This document shows positions 1 through 6,886 of a stretch of 64,000 bases of DNA, piece by piece. This DNA is from Tabrizicola soli (lineage in GTDB: Bacteria > Pseudomonadota > Alphaproteobacteria > Rhodobacterales > Rhodobacteraceae). Made by a program: the position numbers and the translations under genes. How positions within the stretch are numbered: position 1 is the first letter of the stretch; every line of letters starts with the position of its first letter. The notes beneath the pieces were generated by a model. It was given only the letters and a program-made list of their open reading frames with translations, had not been told where the DNA came from and made no database searches. The DNA lies in the NCBI RefSeq assembly GCF_015999335.1, contig NZ_JAEACP010000005.1:1-64000 (forward strand). The letters are read 5' to 3'.

Positions 1-427
1 CGAAGGTCGAGCAGCCCATGTAGTGATGGATCGGCGTGCCGTCGAGCATCGAGAACCGCGTCGTCCCGTCCGGCATCAGCCCCTTGCCTTGCGTGTCGCG
101 GATCGCGGTGCAGAGGTTGGTCTTGCGGCTGAGGCAGGACGGGCATTCCCGGCATTCCGGCGTGTAGAGCGGGATCACATGGTCGCCCGGTTTCAGGCTT
201 TTCACCCCCGGCCCGCATTTCACCACCACGCCCGCGCCTTCATGGCCGAGAATGGAGGGGAAGATCCCCTCCGGGTCCGCGCCCGAGAGGGTGAATTCGT
301 CGGTATGGCAGATGCCGGTGGCCTTGATCTCGACCAGGACCTCGCCTTCCCTGGGGTCGTCGAGATTGACCTCCATCACCTGCAAGGGTTGTCCGGCGGC
401 GACTGCAACGGCGGCTCGGGTGCGCAT
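1..427 (-). CDS. frmA: S-(hydroxymethyl)glutathione dehydrogenase / class III alcohol dehydrogenase (5' part)
   Basis: This zinc enzyme oxidises the glutathione adduct of formaldehyde with NAD in the cytoplasm. Only the first 142 residues are in the window; the gene runs off the left edge. The catalytic-zinc motif G-I-C-H-T-D puts Cys at residue 40, and G-H-E-G at 61-64 gives the next ligand region. The four structural-zinc cysteines are at 92, 95, 98 and 106. The typical class III sequence [13 protein letters not shown] follows near 110-122. The ATG at 425-427 has an excellent Shine-Dalgarno sequence (AAGGAGG) about eight bases upstream, which fixes the start. The gene is also called adhI or adhC in relatives. 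The family is certain; the substrate follows from class III conservation. Confidence 0.93.
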   Translation of the reverse strand, partial: MRTRAAVAVAAGQPLQVMEVNLDDPREGEVLVEIKATGICHTDEFTLSGADPEGIFPSILGHEGAGVVVKCGPGVKSLKPGDHVIPLYTPECRECPSCLSRKTNLCTAIRDTQGKGLMPDGTTRFSMLDGTPIHHYMGCSTF

Positions 428-525
428 GGGGTTTGACCTCCTTCAAGATTTTCCGGAACCTGTGCCAAACTCGGGCGTAAAGCAATCAGGTATTCCCGAT
501 GCACCCCAGGACTATGGAGCGAAAG

Positions 526-801
526 ATGAAACATGGCCTGCCCCTGCTGCTCTGCGCCCCGCTGCTGCTGGCCGCCTGCGTCGAGCCGATGCCGCCCCCC
601 TACGACCCGGTGGACGCCTGCGGCGCGTCCGAATTCCAGTATCTCGTCGGCAAGCCCGGCGTGCTTCTGGACGGGATGCATTTCAGCCAGGAGGTGCGGG
701 TGATCCAGTACGGGATGGCGGTCACGATGGACTTCCGCGCCGACCGGCTGAACTTCTGGCTGGACCGGCGTGACGTGATCGAAAAGGTCGTCTGCGGCTG
801 A
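526..801 (+). CDS. Small lipoprotein of the peptidase inhibitor I78 family
   Basis: A short secreted protein of 91 residues. It begins with a lipoprotein signal: basic M-K-H, then a leucine/alanine-rich core ending in the lipobox L-A-A-C, so Cys17 would be lipidated. The mature part has the I78 hallmarks: D-A-C-G-A-S near the start, V-G-K-P, R-V-I-Q-Y-G-M-A-V-T-M-D-F-R, D-R-L-N-F-W-L-D and a terminal V-C-G. The two cysteines probably form a disulfide. I78 members such as the Aspergillus elastase inhibitor block serine proteases; here that role is inferred. In-frame ATGs also occur at 499 and 514. I chose 526 because GGAG at 516-519 sits six bases before it and the signal peptide then starts normally. 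Confidence 0.75.
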   Translation: MKHGLPLLLCAPLLLAACVEPMPPPYDPVDACGASEFQYLVGKPGVLLDGMHFSQEVRVIQYGMAVTMDFRADRLNFWLDRRDVIEKVVCG

Positions 802-813
802 TCGCATGAAAAA

Positions 814-837
814 GGCCCCGGTCGGAGGACCGGGGCC
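814..837. terminator. Bidirectional intrinsic terminator between convergent genes
   Basis: A perfect 10-bp inverted repeat, GGCCCCGGTC and GACCGGGGCC, with the four-base loop GGAG. It lies between the 3' ends of the I78 gene (+) and cytochrome c' (-). On the minus strand the stem is followed by a run of U (AAAAA at 809-813 on the plus strand), so it is a full rho-independent terminator for cytochrome c'. For the plus-strand gene only the hairpin is present. Confidence 0.85.
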
Positions 838-858
838 CGTGCTTCCGTGTGACGGGAC

Positions 859-1302
859 TTATTCCTTCATCACGCGATAGGTGGTGTGGCAATCCTTGCA
901 GGCGCCGCCCAGCTTGCCCATCCCCGCGCCGATGCTTTCGGCCGAGGCGACATCCATCGCGCCCGCCGCCTCGCCAAGCGTCTTGGCCTTGACCAGGAAA
1001 TCCTCCCAGTTGGTCCAGATCTCGGGCTTGGCTTCCGAGACCGGATCGGTCGCGCCCGGCTCGGCGAAGGTGGCCTCGATCTTGCCCGCGGCTTCGACCA
1101 GGGCGGCCTTGGCGGTCTCGGCCTGGGCGGCGTCGAAGGCAGTCTTGCCCTTGGCCATGTCGCCCAGGATGCCGGTGTTCTTGCCGACCAGTTCCATCAG
1201 CTCCTCGCGGGCGATGGCGTTCGGGTCGGTGCGTTCGGCCTCGGCCTGGGCGGTGCCGGCGGCAAGGATGGTGGCGATGGCGAAGGCTTTCGCAAGTTTC
1301 AT
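859..1302 (-). CDS. cycP: Cytochrome c' (periplasmic c-type haem protein)
   Basis: A 147-residue exported haem protein. Residues 1-20 form a Sec signal peptide with a cleavage site after A-Q-A. The mature protein is alpha-helical with a single haem-binding motif C-K-D-C-H at 135-139, close to the C-terminus, as in the four-helix-bundle cytochromes c' (PF01322). Proteins of this family bind NO and CO at a five-coordinate haem; in Rhodobacter cytochrome c' protects against nitric oxide. That role is inferred from the family. The ATG is preceded by GGGAG. A -10-like TATAGT lies at 1336-1341 (minus strand) but no clear -35 is seen. A strong terminator follows at 814-837. Confidence 0.92.
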   Translation of the reverse strand: MKLAKAFAIATILAAGTAQAEAERTDPNAIAREELMELVGKNTGILGDMAKGKTAFDAAQAETAKAALVEAAGKIEATFAEPGATDPVSEAKPEIWTNWEDFLVKAKTLGEAAGAMDVASAESIGAGMGKLGGACKDCHTTYRVMKE

Positions 1303-1463
1303 TCGTCGGGCTCCCGTGCGGTTTTGTCGCAGGCCACTATAGGGACGGCGATCCGGCCCGGAAGCGGGCGTTACACCCCCTCACGCAGTTGTCATTGCAA
1401 CCGCAGGTTCGGACTCGGCCTGTGCGAGGCAGGGCGGGGATGGCCCGAGCCAAAGGAGAATGA

Positions 1464-1640
1464 ATGTCCGGTCGGCGCATCCTTGCGCTCTGGTTGCCGC
1501 GCCCGGCGCCGGAGTGTCCAGCACCTCCGCCCGGACGTGCTGCACGCGCCGCTCGCCGCCGTGGCCGAGGTGAACGGGGCCGAGGCCGAGGCGGGGAGAA
1601 TCCCGGCTGGCGCGAGGGTGCGCGATTGCCGATGGCTGGT
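1464..1640 (+). pseudogene. Degenerate N-terminal fragment of an ImuB-like Y-family DNA polymerase
   Basis: This is the only recognisable content of the gap between cytochrome c' and rpoN. An ATG at 1464, preceded by AAAGGAG, starts a frame reading M-S-G-R-R-I-L-A-L-W-L-P-R, which resembles the first strand of ImuB/DinP-like proteins. Near 1505-1515 the reading frame must change to continue the similarity: the other frame gives L-R-P-D-V-L-H-A-P-L-A-A-V-A-E-V-N-G-A and then P-A-G-A-R-V-R-D, both like the following ImuB segments. After about 1640 nothing recognisable remains. I read this as a frameshifted, truncated relic of the imuAB damage-tolerance cassette. The match is from memory of the family, so confidence is moderate. 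Confidence 0.45.
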
Positions 1641-1702
1641 ATTGCGGGAGATCTTCGGCTGGCCTCGCGGCGGGGCGACGGAATTCCAGGAAGAATTCCG
1701 GC

Positions 1703-1724
1703 CCGGAAATCGTTCGATTTCCGG
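1703..1724. other. Perfect hairpin upstream of rpoN
   Basis: Inverted repeat CCGGAAATC, loop GTTC, GATTTCCGG (9-bp stem, 4-base loop), 44 bases before the rpoN start codon. No U-tract follows, so it is not a standard terminator. It could lie in the rpoN 5' leader or close off transcription from the relic upstream. Just before it, GGAATTCC occurs twice (1680-1687 and 1692-1699). Confidence 0.5.
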
Positions 1725-1768
1725 CGTTTCGCTTGCCAGCCTCGTGCCCGCGTGAAACGATCCGGCCC

Positions 1769-3070
1769 ATGAAGTCCAGAAGCCGCATCTCGGTGCAGCA
1801 GACGCAGCGGCTGACGCTGACGACGAAGCTCGCCGCCTCGATCCGCCTGTTGCGCGCCGATGCCGCCGGGCTGAGCCGCTATCTCGAGGAACAGGCGGCG
1901 GAAAATCCGCAACTGCTTCTGTCGCGCCCGCCGCCTGCCGACTGGCTTCCCCGCTGGCGGGCGGCTTTCGCCCCGGCCGGAGAGCTTCCCGAAACCGCTG
2001 CCCTGGCGCCCAGCCTCGTCTCGCACGCGCTTGCGCTGGTCGACACGCTGCGCCTCTCCCCGCGGGAGGCCCGCATCGCCGAGGCCCTGGTCGAGGGGCT
2101 GGAGCCTTCGGGCTGGCTTGGCCCGCCGCTTTCCGCCATCGCCCGGCAAGCCGGGGCGTCCCTGGCCGAGATCGAGAGCCTGCTTTCCCGCCTGCAGGCC
2201 CGCGCCGAGCCGACCGGCCTTTTCGCCCGGAACCTGTCGGAATGCCTGCGCCTGCAGGCCGAGGACGCGGGTGAGCTGGATCCGCCGATGGTGGCCGTTC
2301 TCGACCGGCTCGACCTGGTGGCGCGGGGCGAGATCGACCGGATCGCCCGCGATTCCGGTTTCGACGCCGATGCGATCCGCCTGCGCATCGGTCGCCTGCG
2401 CCGCTACGACCCGAAGCCCGGTGCCGGATTCCACCCCCTTGCCGCGCCGCTGCGCGAGCCCGATCTGGTCGCCGAAAAGCGCGAAGGGGTCTGGGTGGTG
2501 CAGCTGAACCGCTCGGCCCTGCCGACGCTTGCCGTCGCCCCCGGCCGGGGTGGCGGCCGGGCCGAGGCGCGGGCGCTGATCCGGTTGGTCGAAGGGCGGA
2601 ACGCCACGCTCCTCAGCGTCGCGCAGGAGATCCTGGCGCGGCAGCATCCCGCCTTGGAACTGGGGCCCGGCGCGCTTCTGCCGATGACCATGGCCGAGGT
2701 GGCCGAGGCCCTGGGCCTGCATGAAAGCACCGTCAGCCGGGTGGTTGCCGGAACCGCCGTGGACACGCCGCGCGGCACCTGGTGGCTGCGCGCGCTGTTC
2801 ACCCGGCCGGCGCGCGACGGCGGGCCGGCGGCCGGGGCACTGCGCGACCGGCTGGCCCGGCTGGTGGCCGAGGAGGACCCCGCCGCGCCCCTGACCGACG
2901 AGGCCCTGGCCCTGGCCCTGGCCGAGGGCGGGGCCCCGCTCGCCCGGCGCACCGTGGCCAAGTATCGCGCCATGCTGGGCCTGCCGCCCGCCCATCGCCG
3001 CCGCCTGCGCGCCGCTCGACCGACGGCGCGTGTCGCTTCCGGGGATGACAGGGGTCAGAAGCTGGCTTAG
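1769..3070 (+). CDS. rpoN: RNA polymerase sigma-54 factor
   Basis: Sigma-54 directs RNA polymerase to -24/-12 promoters and needs an AAA+ activator. The 433-residue protein has the expected order. Region I is rich in Q and L (residues about 8-50, with Q-Q-T-Q-R-L and L-E-E-Q-A-A-E-N-P-Q-L). A core-binding domain lies at about 80-250. A helix-turn-helix domain contains M-T-M-A-E-V-A-E-A-L-G-L-H-E-S-T-V-S-R-V. The diagnostic RpoN box A-R-R-T-V-A-K-Y-R is at about 392-400. The length is short for the family but usual in Rhodobacter, whose genomes often carry several rpoN copies. No nif or flagellar genes are nearby, so the target regulon cannot be told. I prefer the ATG at 1769 over one at 1733 because the protein then begins directly at region I. 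Confidence 0.93.
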   Translation: MKSRSRISVQQTQRLTLTTKLAASIRLLRADAAGLSRYLEEQAAENPQLLLSRPPPADWLPRWRAAFAPAGELPETAALAPSLVSHALALVDTLRLSPREARIAEALVEGLEPSGWLGPPLSAIARQAGASLAEIESLLSRLQARAEPTGLFARNLSECLRLQAEDAGELDPPMVAVLDRLDLVARGEIDRIARDSGFDADAIRLRIGRLRRYDPKPGAGFHPLAAPLREPDLVAEKREGVWVVQLNRSALPTLAVAPGRGGGRAEARALIRLVEGRNATLLSVAQEILARQHPALELGPGALLPMTMAEVAEALGLHESTVSRVVAGTAVDTPRGTWWLRALFTRPARDGGPAAGALRDRLARLVAEEDPAAPLTDEALALALAEGGAPLARRTVAKYRAMLGLPPAHRRRLRAARPTARVASGDDRGQKLA

Positions 3071-3103
3071 CTGGCAGGAAAGGGCAGGCAGGCAGGGACT
3101 GGC

Positions 3104-5104
3104 ATGGCGATCTTTCTGGGTGTCGATACCGGGGGCACCTATACCGATGCGGTGATCCTGGACGATGTGGCGAACCAGGTCCTCGGCAAGGCCAAGGCGC
3201 TGACCAGCCGGCATGACCTGGCCATCGGCATCGGCCAGGCGGTCGACGCGGCCCTTGCCGCCGCCGGGGTCGCCGCGGGCGAGGTGGCGCTGGTCTCGCT
3301 TTCCACCACGCTGGCGACCAATGCGCTGGTGGAAGGGCAGGGCGCCCGGGTGGCGCTGGTCTTCATCGGCTTTGGCGACAGCGACCTGTCGCGCGGCGGC
3401 CTGTCCGAGGCGCTGAAGGGCGACCCCGTGATCGCCCTCGGCGGCGGCCACACCCATGCCGGGAACGAGGCCGCGCCCCTGGACCTCGCCGCGCTGGAGG
3501 AGGGGCTGCGCACCCTCGGCGATCAGGTCTCGGGCTATGCCATCGCCTCCAGCTTCGCCACCCGCAACCCCGAGCACGAGATCGCCGCGCGGAATCTGGT
3601 CCGCCGCCTGACCGGCAGTCCGGTGACCTGCAGCCACGAGCTCTCGGCCAATCTGAACGGCCCCAAGCGCGCGCTGACCGCCGTGCTGAACGCCCGGCTG
3701 ATCGGGATGATCGACCGCCTCGTCGCCGCCTGCGAGCGTCACCTGGCCCGGGTTGGCATCGACGCGCCGCTGATGGTGGTGCGCGGCGACGGGGCGCTGA
3801 TCAGCGCCGCCATGGTGCGCGAGCGCCCGATCGAGACCATCCTCTCCGGCCCCGCCGCCAGCATCGTCGGCGCGCGCTGGCTGACCGGCGCCTCGGACGC
3901 GCTCGTCTCGGACATCGGCGGCACCACGACCGACGTGGCGCTGCTGCGGGACGGCCTGCCCGAGATCGACCCCGAGGGCGCGCGCGTCGGCGGCTTCCGC
4001 ACCATGGTCGAGGCGGTGGCGATGCGCACCTCGGGCCTGGGCGGCGACAGCGAGGTGCATCTGGTCACCGAGGGCCTGGCGGGCGGGTTGCACCTTGGAC
4101 CCCGGCGGCTGATGCCGGTCTCGCTCCTTGCGATGGAGCACGGGCCGATGGTCCATGCCGCCCTCGACCGCTGGCTCTCGACCGAATCCGCGGGCGAGAT
4201 GGACGGCCGTTTCGTCGTCCCGATGACCGGCCAGCGCGGCGGGCTGAACGCCCGCGACATCGCGGTGCTGGACCGGATCACCCGGCCGATGCCGATGGCC
4301 TCTGCCCTGACCTCGCGGCTGGAGGTGGCGGCGCTGGAGCGGCTGGTGGCGCGCGGCCTCGTGATGATCTCGGGCGTGACGCCCTCGGATGCCAGCCACA
4401 TGCTGGGGCGGCAGGAGGGGTGGGACGCGGCGGCGGCCGAAAAGGCGCTGCGCCTGCTGGCCCGGCGCCGCACCGGCGCGGGCGAGCGCTTCGCCGGCGG
4501 GCCCGAGACCCTGTCGCAGGCGATCGTGGACCAGCTGACGCGGCAGACCGTCGACTGCCTTCTGGAAGCCGCCTTCGCCGAGGACCCGCGCTTTGCCGCC
4601 GAGCCCCCCGTCGGACTGGCCCGCCACGGCCTGACCCGCGCCGGGATGGACCAGCATCGCGGCATCGTCGAGATCGGCCTCCGGCTCGGCGTGCCGGTGA
4701 TCGGCCTCGGCGCCTCGGCCCCGTCCTATTACGGCGCGGTGGGCGAGCGGCTGGGCTGCCCGATGATCCTGCCCGACCATGCCGGGGTCGCCAATGCCAT
4801 CGGCGCCGTCGCGGGCCAGGTCAGCCAGCGCGCGACCGGCACCATCTCCTCGCCGGCCGAGGGGCGCTATGTGACCCATCTCGCTTCCGGGCTGCAGAAT
4901 TTCTCCACCCCCGAGGCGGCGCTCGAGGCGCTCGAGGCCGCGCTGGTGGCCGAGGCGTCAGAGCGCGCGCGTGAGGCCGGGGCGGTGGACCTGCGCCTCA
5001 CCATCGACCGCCAGGTGAAGGACGTCGAGATCGAGGGCCGCACCATGTTCATCGAGGCAAGGGTCTCTGCCACCGCCTCGGGCCGCCCCCGCGTCGCCCG
5101 CTAG
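3104..5104 (+). CDS. Hydantoinase/oxoprolinase family protein (subunit A type)
   Basis: A 666-residue member of the ATP-dependent hydantoinase A / 5-oxoprolinase family with an actin-like ATPase fold. The first phosphate-binding motif D-T-G-G-T-Y-T-D-A is at residues 8-16. The second, D-I-G-G-T-T-T-D-V-A, lies near 270. The segment L-S-T-T-L-A-T-N-A-L-V-E-G is the conserved HydA N-terminal element. Family members hydrolyse cyclic amides (hydantoins, 5-oxoproline) or carboxylate acetone-like substrates. The specificity here is unknown because no partner subunit B is adjacent. The gene starts 33 bases after rpoN on the same strand and could be co-transcribed, but the functions are not obviously linked. 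Confidence 0.85.
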   Translation: MAIFLGVDTGGTYTDAVILDDVANQVLGKAKALTSRHDLAIGIGQAVDAALAAAGVAAGEVALVSLSTTLATNALVEGQGARVALVFIGFGDSDLSRGGLSEALKGDPVIALGGGHTHAGNEAAPLDLAALEEGLRTLGDQVSGYAIASSFATRNPEHEIAARNLVRRLTGSPVTCSHELSANLNGPKRALTAVLNARLIGMIDRLVAACERHLARVGIDAPLMVVRGDGALISAAMVRERPIETILSGPAASIVGARWLTGASDALVSDIGGTTTDVALLRDGLPEIDPEGARVGGFRTMVEAVAMRTSGLGGDSEVHLVTEGLAGGLHLGPRRLMPVSLLAMEHGPMVHAALDRWLSTESAGEMDGRFVVPMTGQRGGLNARDIAVLDRITRPMPMASALTSRLEVAALERLVARGLVMISGVTPSDASHMLGRQEGWDAAAAEKALRLLARRRTGAGERFAGGPETLSQAIVDQLTRQTVDCLLEAAFAEDPRFAAEPPVGLARHGLTRAGMDQHRGIVEIGLRLGVPVIGLGASAPSYYGAVGERLGCPMILPDHAGVANAIGAVAGQVSQRATGTISSPAEGRYVTHLASGLQNFSTPEAALEALEAALVAEASERAREAGAVDLRLTIDRQVKDVEIEGRTMFIEARVSATASGRPRVAR

Positions 5105-5337
5105 CCGGGCTCGACCCGGGGCAGGGTGAAGATTTCCGGCAGCGCCGGGGCTCAGGCTGCGGTTGGCCTCGTTAAAGATGGCGGAACCTCCGGGGCCGGC
5201 TCCGCAAGGCCGGGCGTCGCAGCCATGGCCGCCTACTCCAGATCCGCCAGAACCTGCCCCTCGCGGAAATCGGCCTCCTCCATGGCATGCGGGATGCTGC
5301 ATAAGTGGCCGGAAGGCAAACCCGCCCAGATTCACCC

Positions 5338-5366
5338 TTGACCTCGCCCCGCCGCGCCCTTAATCC
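5338..5366 (+). promoter_or_regulatory. Sigma-70 promoter of the tRNA-Met gene
   Basis: TTGACC (5338-5343), a 17-base spacer, then TAATCC (5361-5366). Transcription would begin near 5373, four bases before the mature tRNA. The rest of the gap from 5105 to 5337 shows no convincing gene. Confidence 0.7.
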
Positions 5367-5376
5367 GCGCCGCAGT

Positions 5377-5453
5377 GGCTAGGTAGCTCAGCTGGTTAGA
5401 GCGTGCGACTCATAATCGCAAGGTCGAGGGTTCGAGTCCCTCCCTCGCCACCA
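5377..5453 (+). tRNA. tRNA-Met (CAU anticodon, probably elongator)
   Basis: A 77-base cloverleaf with encoded CCA. D-arm GCTC/GAGC, anticodon stem TGCGA/TCGCA with loop CTCATAA (anticodon CAT), and T-arm GAGGG-TTCGAGT-CCCTC. The acceptor stem GGCTAGG pairs with CCTCGCC except for a U-C mismatch at position 4:69. CAT also occurs in tRNA-Ile2, where the C is modified to lysidine, and in initiator tRNA. Position 1 is G paired with C72, which argues against the initiator, but Ile2 is not fully excluded. Confidence 0.9.
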
Positions 5454-5558
5454 TTTCCCTCTCGGACGCGTCGCAAGTGCCTGGAAAGGCGTCGGCCCCG
5501 CCTTGCCCCTCCTCCGGCCAGCCGCTAGGCTCCGCCCCGACCAGCTGCGGAGGACCCC

Positions 5559-6020
5559 ATGCACCCGATCGAGAAACGCCTTGCCGAACTGGGCGTCACC
5601 CTGCCCGACGCCCCCGCCCCGGCGGCGAATTATGTGCCCTTCGTGCAGCTGGGCAATCTGGTCCACATCTCGGGCCAGATCAGCCAGAGCGAGCAGGGCC
5701 TGATCAAGGGTCGGTTGGGTGCGGACATGGCCGTCGAACAGGGGGCCGAGGCGGCGAAACGCTGCGCGATCTCGCTTCTGGCGCAGCTGAAGAAGGCCGT
5801 CGGCGGCGACTGGGACCGGCTGGACCGCGCGGTCAAGCTGGTGGGCTTCGTGAACTCCACCCCCGATTTCACCGACCAGCCCAAGGTGATCAACGGCGCT
5901 TCCGACTTCATGGTCGCCGTCCTGGGCGATGCCGGCCGCCACGCCCGTTCGGCCGTCTCGGCCGCCTCGCTGCCCCTCGGCGTCGCGGTCGAGATCGAGG
6001 CGATCTTCGCCCTGAAATGA
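5559..6020 (+). CDS. RidA/YjgF family protein
   Basis: A 153-residue member of the YjgF/YER057c/UK114 superfamily in the longer subgroup related to YjgH/TdcF-like proteins. The conserved core reads V-Q-L-G-N-L-V-H-I-S-G-Q-I (residues about 28-40), and the C-terminal part R-S-A-V-S-A-A-S-L-P-L-G-V-A-V-E-I-E-A-I-F matches the family signature. Canonical RidA deaminates reactive enamine/imine intermediates made by PLP enzymes. This subgroup lacks a firmly known substrate. It forms a tight pair with the next gene, whose ATG overlaps its TGA. Confidence 0.88.
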   Translation: MHPIEKRLAELGVTLPDAPAPAANYVPFVQLGNLVHISGQISQSEQGLIKGRLGADMAVEQGAEAAKRCAISLLAQLKKAVGGDWDRLDRAVKLVGFVNSTPDFTDQPKVINGASDFMVAVLGDAGRHARSAVSAASLPLGVAVEIEAIFALK

Positions 6021-6790
6021 GCCGGGTCCCGCTGCCGGAAAGCTTCCTCCGCCTGCCGATCGCGCATCGTGCCCTGCACGACCGGGCGGCGGGCCGGATC
6101 GAGAATTCGCCCGCCGCGATCCGCGCGGCGGTGGCGGCGGGCTATGCGATCGAGGTGGACCTGCAGCTGTCGCGCGATGGCGTGGCGATGGTCTTCCATG
6201 ACGAGGAACTGGACCGCCTGACCGGCGAGACCGGCCCGGTGAACGCCCGCAGCGCCGAGGAACTGGGTCGCATCCGCCTGAAGGATGCGGCCGACACGAT
6301 CCCGACCCTCGCCCAGGTCCTGGCCCTGATCGATGGCCGCGTGCCGCTGCTGGTCGAACTTAAGGACCAGACCCTTGCCATGGGCCCGACCGACGGCCGG
6401 CTGGAGGCGGCGACGGCCCAGGCGCTGACCGGCTACCGGGGCGATGTGGCGGTGATGTCCTTCAATCCCCACTCCATCGCCCATATGGCCCGCCTTGCCC
6501 CGCAGCTGCCGCGTGGGATCACCACCTCGGCCTATGACCCCGAGGACTGGGCCCCCCTGCCTCCCGCCACCTGCGACCGGCTGCGCGCGATCCCGGATTA
6601 CGCCCCGACCCTCTCCAGCTTCATCAGCCACGAGGCCGCCGACCTTGCCCGCCCCCGCGTGGCCGAACTGAAGGCGCAGGGCGCGGCGATCCTGTGCTGG
6701 ACCATCCGCTCGCCCGAGGCCGAGGCGAAGGCGCGCGAGATTGCCCAGAACGTGACCTTCGAAGGCTATGCGGCGCAGTTCCCGGCTTGA
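6017..6790 (+). CDS. ugpQ: Glycerophosphodiester phosphodiesterase
   Basis: A 257-residue cytoplasmic GDPD-domain protein that would cleave glycerophosphodiesters into glycerol-3-phosphate and an alcohol. The signature is clear. A-H-R-A-L-H-D holds the first catalytic His, E-N-S is near 29-31, and E-V-D-L-Q-L-S-R-D-G is near 45-54. The metal and catalytic residues continue in V-F-H-D-E-E-L-D-R-L-T. The C-terminal W-T-I-R-S-P element is also typical. No signal peptide is present. The ATG at 6017 overlaps the stop of the RidA gene (ATGA), so the two are translationally coupled. Confidence 0.92.
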   Translation: MSRVPLPESFLRLPIAHRALHDRAAGRIENSPAAIRAAVAAGYAIEVDLQLSRDGVAMVFHDEELDRLTGETGPVNARSAEELGRIRLKDAADTIPTLAQVLALIDGRVPLLVELKDQTLAMGPTDGRLEAATAQALTGYRGDVAVMSFNPHSIAHMARLAPQLPRGITTSAYDPEDWAPLPPATCDRLRAIPDYAPTLSSFISHEAADLARPRVAELKAQGAAILCWTIRSPEAEAKAREIAQNVTFEGYAAQFPA

Positions 6791-6824
6791 CCTTGCCCTG
6801 GTGGCGGCCAGTTCCACATTGGTC

Positions 6825-6863
6825 GAAATATCCTGCGGGGGTGCGGGGGTGCAAAACCCCCGC
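6825..6863 (+). repeat. Dispersed hairpin repeat, family 1, copy A
   Basis: GAAATATCCTGCGGGG followed by the hairpin GCGGGGGT-GCAAA-ACCCCCGC (6843-6863). The same layout, GAAATA-(C)TCC-CGGGG then a G-rich hairpin with a GTGAA loop, recurs on the minus strand at 57058-57099. It lies after ugpQ and may act as its terminator, although no U-tract follows. Confidence 0.6.
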
Positions 6864-6883
6864 GGGTTCCGCCTGGGGAACCC
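6864..6883 (+). promoter_or_regulatory. Hairpin covering the ribosome-binding site of the next gene
   Basis: GGGTTCC (6864-6870) pairs with GGAACCC (6877-6883) around a six-base loop. The 3' arm contains the GGGGAA Shine-Dalgarno sequence of the gene starting at 6887. This could limit its translation. Confidence 0.45.
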
Positions 6884-6886
6884 CGC

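Noticed and set aside
1337-4879. A very long open frame (about 1180 codons) on the minus strand
   Set aside because: It runs antisense to rpoN and the hydantoinase gene and has the Arg/Gly/His/Gln-rich look of a GC-rich shadow frame. The plus-strand genes have clear domains.
5105-5337. Short frames between the hydantoinase gene and the tRNA promoter
   Set aside because: No ribosome-binding site, domain or plausible composition in any of them.
5388-5942. Minus-strand frame ending in a peptide of the G-R-D-S-N-P-R-P-C-D-Y-E-S-H-A type
   Set aside because: This familiar peptide is an artefact of reading the tRNA-Met gene backwards and often pollutes protein databases. It is not a gene.
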